NCBI RefSeq assembly: GCF_021129175.1
Contig: NZ_JAJOHV010000003.1
Location: 92,984 to 156,983 of the forward strand
Direction: 5' to 3'
DNA from: Chromobacterium piscinae
GTDB lineage: Bacteria > Pseudomonadota > Gammaproteobacteria > Burkholderiales > Chromobacteriaceae
Length of the DNA: 64,000 nt
In this document: in pieces, positions 60,601-64,000 of the stretch
How the letters are laid out: each line of letters begins with the position of its first letter
Position numbering within the stretch: the first letter of the stretch is position 1
Notes under the pieces: model-generated
Seen by the model: only the letters and a program-made list of their open reading frames with translations
What the model was told of the DNA's origin: nothing
The model's database searches: none
Made by a program: the position numbers and the translations under genes

Positions 60601-61941
60601 TTAGCGTGTCCAGGCTTGCGGGTTGAGGGTGCGGCCCAGGTGCCGGATTTCAAAGTACAATCCGGATTCCCCGTTGTCCAGCGATCCAGTGTTGCCGAGT
60701 GTTTCCCCGGCCTTGACGCTGCCGCCGGACGATTTGGCGATGGCGGACAGATTGGTGTACACCGTCATGTAATTGCCGCCATGGTCTATGATCACCGCCT
60801 TGCCGAATCCGCGCAACTCATCGGCATAGACGACGGTGCCGTCGGCCACGCTGCGCACCGGCTGGCCGGCGGCGGCGCGGATGAACACGCCTTTCCAGGT
60901 GGTGCCTTCCTTGCGCGGCTTGCCGTAGGCGCCGCCGATCTGGCCGGCCACCGGCATCTTCATCTTGCCCTGCAGGCTGGCGAAGGCGCGGCCGGAGGTG
61001 CTGTCGTCGGCGACCTCGTCCACCTTCTGGGCCGGTTCTTCCTTGACGATCACCGGCTTCTTCGCTTCTTCCGGCACCGGTTTGCCCTGTTTCTTGGCTT
61101 GCTCGGCCAGCTTGCGGCGGCGCTCGTTTTCCTTGCGCGCGGCTTCGCGGGCGGCGGCCAGCTTGGCTTTGCGCGCCTCGGCGGCCTTGCGCGCGGCTTC
61201 CGCCTTGCGGCGCTGGATTTCGCGGTTGATCTGGGCGATCACGTTGGCCAGATGCTTCTCATCCTCTTGCAGCTGGGTCAGCTTGCTCTGGCCCTGCTTG
61301 ATCTCGCCGGCCACCTTGTTCAGCTGCTGCACCTGCTGAGTCTTGTCCTTTTCCAGATCGCTCTTTTCCTGCGACTTGCGATCGGACAAATTGTTCAGCC
61401 GCGCGAGCTCCTGTTCCAGTTGCGCGGACAGCGTCTCCAACTGCCGCTGCTGGGCGACCAGCTGCTGGACCAACTGTTGTTCGGCGCGGGCGATGTGCTG
61501 ATAGTAGGCGAGGTCGCGGGCGCTCTGGTTCGGGTCGTCGGCGTTCAGCATCAGCTTCATCGCGTCATGCCGGCCATTCTTGTACTGGCGCACCAGCATC
61601 TGGCCGACGCGCTGGCGGGTGCCGGCCAGCTTGGCGCGGGTTTGCTCGATCTTGCCGCGCAGCTCGGCCAATTGCTGCTCCGAGCGGCTCTGGCGCTGCT
61701 CCAGCGTGGCCAACGCCTGCTTGGTCTGGGTGATCGCCTGCTCAGACTCCTGGATCGCGGATTGCGCCTCTTTCTGGACCGTCTGTTTCTGCGCCAGATC
61801 CTTCCTCAGACTGTCGATTTCCTTGCGCACGTTTTTCAGGTCCTGCTGGTGCGGCGCGGCGGACAGGCTGGTAGAGGAGGCGTTGGTGTTGGCCGCTTGG
61901 GCGGCGCCGGCCAGCAAGGCCAGCAGCAGGTAAGGTTTCAT
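60601..61941 (-). CDS. envC: Murein hydrolase activator EnvC
   Basis: Periplasmic protein of 446 residues that activates amidases at the division site. It has a signal peptide (about 1-17), a long coiled coil (about 30-290, Gln/Lys/Glu-rich: LRKDLAQKQTVQKEAQSA and similar), a basic Ala/Arg/Lys-rich linker and a C-terminal LytM domain (WKGVFIRAAAGQPVRSVADG to YFEIRHLGRTLNP). The zinc ligands are lost, as in EnvC. It sits between gpmI and ctp, the order known from other proteobacteria. Confidence 0.92.
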   Translation of the reverse strand: MKPYLLLALLAGAAQAANTNASSTSLSAAPHQQDLKNVRKEIDSLRKDLAQKQTVQKEAQSAIQESEQAITQTKQALATLEQRQSRSEQQLAELRGKIEQTRAKLAGTRQRVGQMLVRQYKNGRHDAMKLMLNADDPNQSARDLAYYQHIARAEQQLVQQLVAQQRQLETLSAQLEQELARLNNLSDRKSQEKSDLEKDKTQQVQQLNKVAGEIKQGQSKLTQLQEDEKHLANVIAQINREIQRRKAEAARKAAEARKAKLAAAREAARKENERRRKLAEQAKKQGKPVPEEAKKPVIVKEEPAQKVDEVADDSTSGRAFASLQGKMKMPVAGQIGGAYGKPRKEGTTWKGVFIRAAAGQPVRSVADGTVVYADELRGFGKAVIIDHGGNYMTVYTNLSAIAKSSGGSVKAGETLGNTGSLDNGESGLYFEIRHLGRTLNPQAWTR

Positions 61942-61972
61942 GCCCTTGATGTTCTTTCGCTTGAGGCAATAA

Positions 61973-62000
61973 CGGCGGCCATGCCGGAGCATGGCCGCCG
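61973..62000. repeat. Perfect hairpin between gpmI and envC
   Basis: CGGCGGCCATGC and GCATGGCCGCCG form a perfect 12-bp stem with loop CGGA just after the gpmI stop. On the minus strand only TTATTG follows, so it may reduce rather than end transcription into envC. Confidence 0.55.
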
Positions 62001-62013
62001 CTCCGTGAGGCGA

Positions 62014-63537
62014 TTATTGGAAGTCGATCAGCGATTGACCGGTCATCTCCGCCGGTTGTTCCAGCCCCATCATTTTCAGCAGCGACGGCGAGATGTCGCG
62101 CAGCGAGCCGCCGGCGCGAATCTTGGCCGGGCGGCCGATATACAGGAAGGGCACCTGGTTGGTGGTGTGCTGGGTGTGCGGCTGGTGGTGCTGGCCGTCG
62201 TACATCTGCTCGCAGTTGCCGTGGTCGGCGGTGATCAGCACCTCGCCGCCGGCGGCCAGCATCGCTTCCACGCAGCGTTCGATGCAGCCGTCCAGCGCCT
62301 CCACCGCCTTGACCGCGGCGTCGAACACGCCGCTGTGGCCGACCATGTCGCCGTTGGCGTAGTTGCAGAAGATGGCCTGGTATTGGCCGGACTGGATCGC
62401 CGCGACGATCTTGTCGGTGACTTCGCCGGCGCTCATTTCCGGCTGCAGGTCATAGGTGGCCACCTTGGGCGAGGGCACCAGGATGCGGTCTTCGCCCGGG
62501 TAGACCTGCTCCTCGCCGCCGTTGAAGAAGTAGGTGACGTGCGGGTACTTCTCGGTTTCGGCGATCCGCAGCTGTTTCAGGCCCTGCGACGACAGGTATT
62601 CGCCCATGCCGTTGTGGATCTTCTGCGGCGCGTAGGCCACCGGCAGGGCCGAGTAGGCTTCGCCGTAGCTGGTGAGCGTGGCGTAGCACGAGAACTTGGG
62701 CTGGCGCGCCTGGAAGCCGTCGAAGGCCGGGTCGGTCAGCGCGGTGGTCAGCTGGCGGGCGCGGTCGGCGCGGAAGTTCATGAAGATCAGCGCGTCGCCG
62801 TCCTGCATCTTCACCGGCGCACCGATGCCGGTGGCCTTGACGAACTCGTCGTTCTCGTCGCGGGCGTAGGCGGCGGCCAGCGCCTCCAGGCCGGTTTCGG
62901 CGTGGAACAGGCCCTCGCCATCCACCAGCAGGCGATAAGCGGGCTCGACGCGCTCCCAGCGCTTGTCGCGGTCCATCGCCCAGTAGCGGCCGGTCACGGA
63001 AACCAGGCGCGCGTTCGGGCACTCGGCCAGCGCCGCGTCCAGGCGCTTCAGATAGGTTTCGGCGCTGCGCGGCGGCGTGTCGCGGCCGTCGAGGAAGGCG
63101 TGGACGTAAATCTGGGGCACGCCGGCGGCTTGGGCGGCGCGGATCAGCGCGTGGATGTGGTTCTCGTGGCTGTGAACGCCGCCATCGGACAGCAGGCCCA
63201 GGATATGCAGGGCCGAACCTTGAGCTTTGCTCATGGATTGCTGCAGCGTGTCATTGTCGGCGAAGCGGCCGTCCTCGATGTCGCAGTCGATGCGGCTGAT
63301 GTCCTGCTGGACGATGCGGCCGGCGCCGATGTTCAGATGGCCGACCTCGGAGTTGCCGAACTGGCCGGAGGGCAGGCCGACGAAGTTTTCCGAGGCGTTT
63401 ATTGTTCCGTATGCGTACTGTTCGCACAGGCGGTTCCATACCGGCATTCTGGCGTGCAGGATGGCATTGTCATCGCCTTCCGTGCGGTGGCCGAAACCGT
63501 CGAGGATCAATAACAACACTGGCTTGATGGATTTCAT
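62014..63537 (-). CDS. gpmI: 2,3-bisphosphoglycerate-independent phosphoglycerate mutase GpmI
   Basis: Manganese-dependent glycolytic mutase of 507 residues. It has DGFG near residue 13 (metal ligand Asp), the catalytic Ser63 in GNSEVGH, and ITADHGNCEQM near the C-terminus with the other metal ligands. The start is ATG 63537. It is the first gene of a minus-strand group with envC and ctp, and is divergent from the ArsR-type gene. Confidence 0.95.
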   Translation of the reverse strand: MKSIKPVLLLILDGFGHRTEGDDNAILHARMPVWNRLCEQYAYGTINASENFVGLPSGQFGNSEVGHLNIGAGRIVQQDISRIDCDIEDGRFADNDTLQQSMSKAQGSALHILGLLSDGGVHSHENHIHALIRAAQAAGVPQIYVHAFLDGRDTPPRSAETYLKRLDAALAECPNARLVSVTGRYWAMDRDKRWERVEPAYRLLVDGEGLFHAETGLEALAAAYARDENDEFVKATGIGAPVKMQDGDALIFMNFRADRARQLTTALTDPAFDGFQARQPKFSCYATLTSYGEAYSALPVAYAPQKIHNGMGEYLSSQGLKQLRIAETEKYPHVTYFFNGGEEQVYPGEDRILVPSPKVATYDLQPEMSAGEVTDKIVAAIQSGQYQAIFCNYANGDMVGHSGVFDAAVKAVEALDGCIERCVEAMLAAGGEVLITADHGNCEQMYDGQHHQPHTQHTTNQVPFLYIGRPAKIRAGGSLRDISPSLLKMMGLEQPAEMTGQSLIDFQ

Positions 63538-63645
63538 GGCATTCGCATTCAGAATATTAGAAAACCTTGATAGTATCTGGTTTTGTGGATACTATTGTAC
63601 CGCAGTCAAATCAAAAAAATGTCAGGCTACATTAGGAGAAAAGCT

Positions 63646-63942
63646 TTGCTGTTCAACGACGACCAGATCGAACAGACATCGCGGGCGATGAAGGCCATGT
63701 CGCATCCGCTGCGTCTGAAGATCATATCGGTGCTGGAAGACAGGGAGGTGAGCGTGCAAGACATCGTCGAGCAGGTTGGCACTTCCCAGAGCAATATTTC
63801 CCAGCACTTGGCCATTATGCGGGACAAGGGCGTTTTGCGCACGCGCAAGGACGCCAACCGGGTCTACTACCGGGTGGGCGACATCCGCACGCTGGACGTG
63901 CTCAGGATGATGCGCGAAGTGTTCTGTGGTTTCGGGGAGTAA
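63646..63942 (+). CDS. ArsR-family winged-helix regulator
   Basis: Small DNA-binding protein of about 98 residues. The core reads AMKAMSHPLRLKIISVLEDR, VQDIVEQVGTSQSNISQHLAIMRDKG, then the wing RTRKDANRVYYRVGD. No metal-binding Cys pair of the ArsR/SmtB type is present in the recognition helix. TTG 63646 has AGGAG seven bases upstream and gives the expected short N-terminus; ATG 63619 would add nine residues with a poor ribosome site. It is divergent from gpmI. Confidence 0.83.
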   Translation: MLFNDDQIEQTSRAMKAMSHPLRLKIISVLEDREVSVQDIVEQVGTSQSNISQHLAIMRDKGVLRTRKDANRVYYRVGDIRTLDVLRMMREVFCGFGE

Positions 63943-63953
63943 GCGCTTCCCGG

Positions 63954-64000
63954 AACCCATGTAGAAAAAGCCGCACAGAGCGGCTTTTTCTACATGGGTT
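63954..64000. terminator. Very long perfect hairpin at the window edge
   Basis: Arms 63954-63974 and 63980-64000 are exact reverse complements (21 bp) with loop ACAGA. The inner part (AAAAAGCCGC/GCGGCTTTTT) is a standard terminator for the ArsR-type gene; the outer part adds an unusual AACCCATGTAG/CTACATGGGTT extension. The repeat may continue beyond the window. Confidence 0.75.

Noticed and set aside
60589..63513. Very long plus-strand open frame (over 900 codons) opposite envC and gpmI
   Set aside because: Antisense to two well-supported genes; its Leu/Ala/Gly/Arg-rich composition and lack of motifs mark it as a GC-driven artefact.

Overview
The window is GC-rich (roughly 65% by eye) chromosomal DNA from a betaproteobacterium, most likely a member of Neisseriales close to Chromobacterium. 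This rests on gene content and order read from the sequence: fabG-acpP-fabF, minC-minD-minE-oxyR in one run, nudJ next to mnmA, bfd-bfr, a phasin (polyhydroxyalkanoate metabolism), coq7, and a dcu-frdABCD cluster. No rRNA, tRNA, CRISPR array, prophage or transposase gene was seen. Most of the window is ordinary core genome; accessory material is confined to a few spots.

Layout. 1-2.7 kb: fatty-acid synthesis (fabG, acpP, fabF). 2.7-8.3 kb: folate branch genes (pabB, pabC), a dicarboxylate/amino-acid symporter, a DUF4936 protein, prephenate dehydrogenase and an SDR enzyme, with a possible small RNA near 6.2-6.3 kb. 8.3-10.6 kb: a divergent LysR regulator/MFS exporter pair. 10.6-12.8 kb (minus): nudJ, an exported protein and mnmA, overlapping. 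12.8-13.6 kb: iron storage (bfd, bfr) behind a Fur-like box. 13.7-17.6 kb: a DUF945 protein, a membrane fatty-acid desaturase and a methyltransferase. 17.7-20.7 kb: a reverse-transsulfuration unit (cbs, cystathionine gamma-lyase/synthase, ridA). 21-24.6 kb: an accessory block of four exported proteins with AT-rich promoters, including a papain-like (AvrRpt2/C70-type) protease and a large protein with one CXXCH haem motif.

24.6-31 kb: miaA, a GNAT enzyme, scpB, rluB, a Nudix enzyme, greB, a MarR regulator and a DUF4892-like exported protein. 31-35.2 kb: two tandem M3 oligopeptidases. 35.3-38.5 kb (minus): minC, minD, minE, oxyR and a VOC protein without a normal start codon. 38.8-41.7 kb: phasin, a degenerate 6-phosphogluconate-dehydrogenase-like protein, ppa and coq7. 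A 140-bp palindrome-ended element sits exactly at the coq7 stop codon. 42-46.7 kb: a fumarate-respiration operon (Dcu antiporter plus FrdABCD).

46.8-48.3 kb: two tandem copies of an uncharacterised Gly/Ser/Gln-rich protein; the first is broken by an in-frame stop and a frameshift. 48.4-64 kb: a DUF475 membrane protein, a DUF1615 lipoprotein, a LysM/LytM lipoprotein, a periplasmic solute-binding protein, ettA, a short BLUF photoreceptor, a DUF456 protein, ppk, yggX, argA, then ctp-envC-gpmI (minus) and a small ArsR-type regulator. The window ends in a 21-bp perfect inverted repeat.

Coordinates of start codons were chosen from Shine-Dalgarno spacing and family length; alternatives are given where the choice is not clear. 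All family assignments come from reading motifs, not from database searches.
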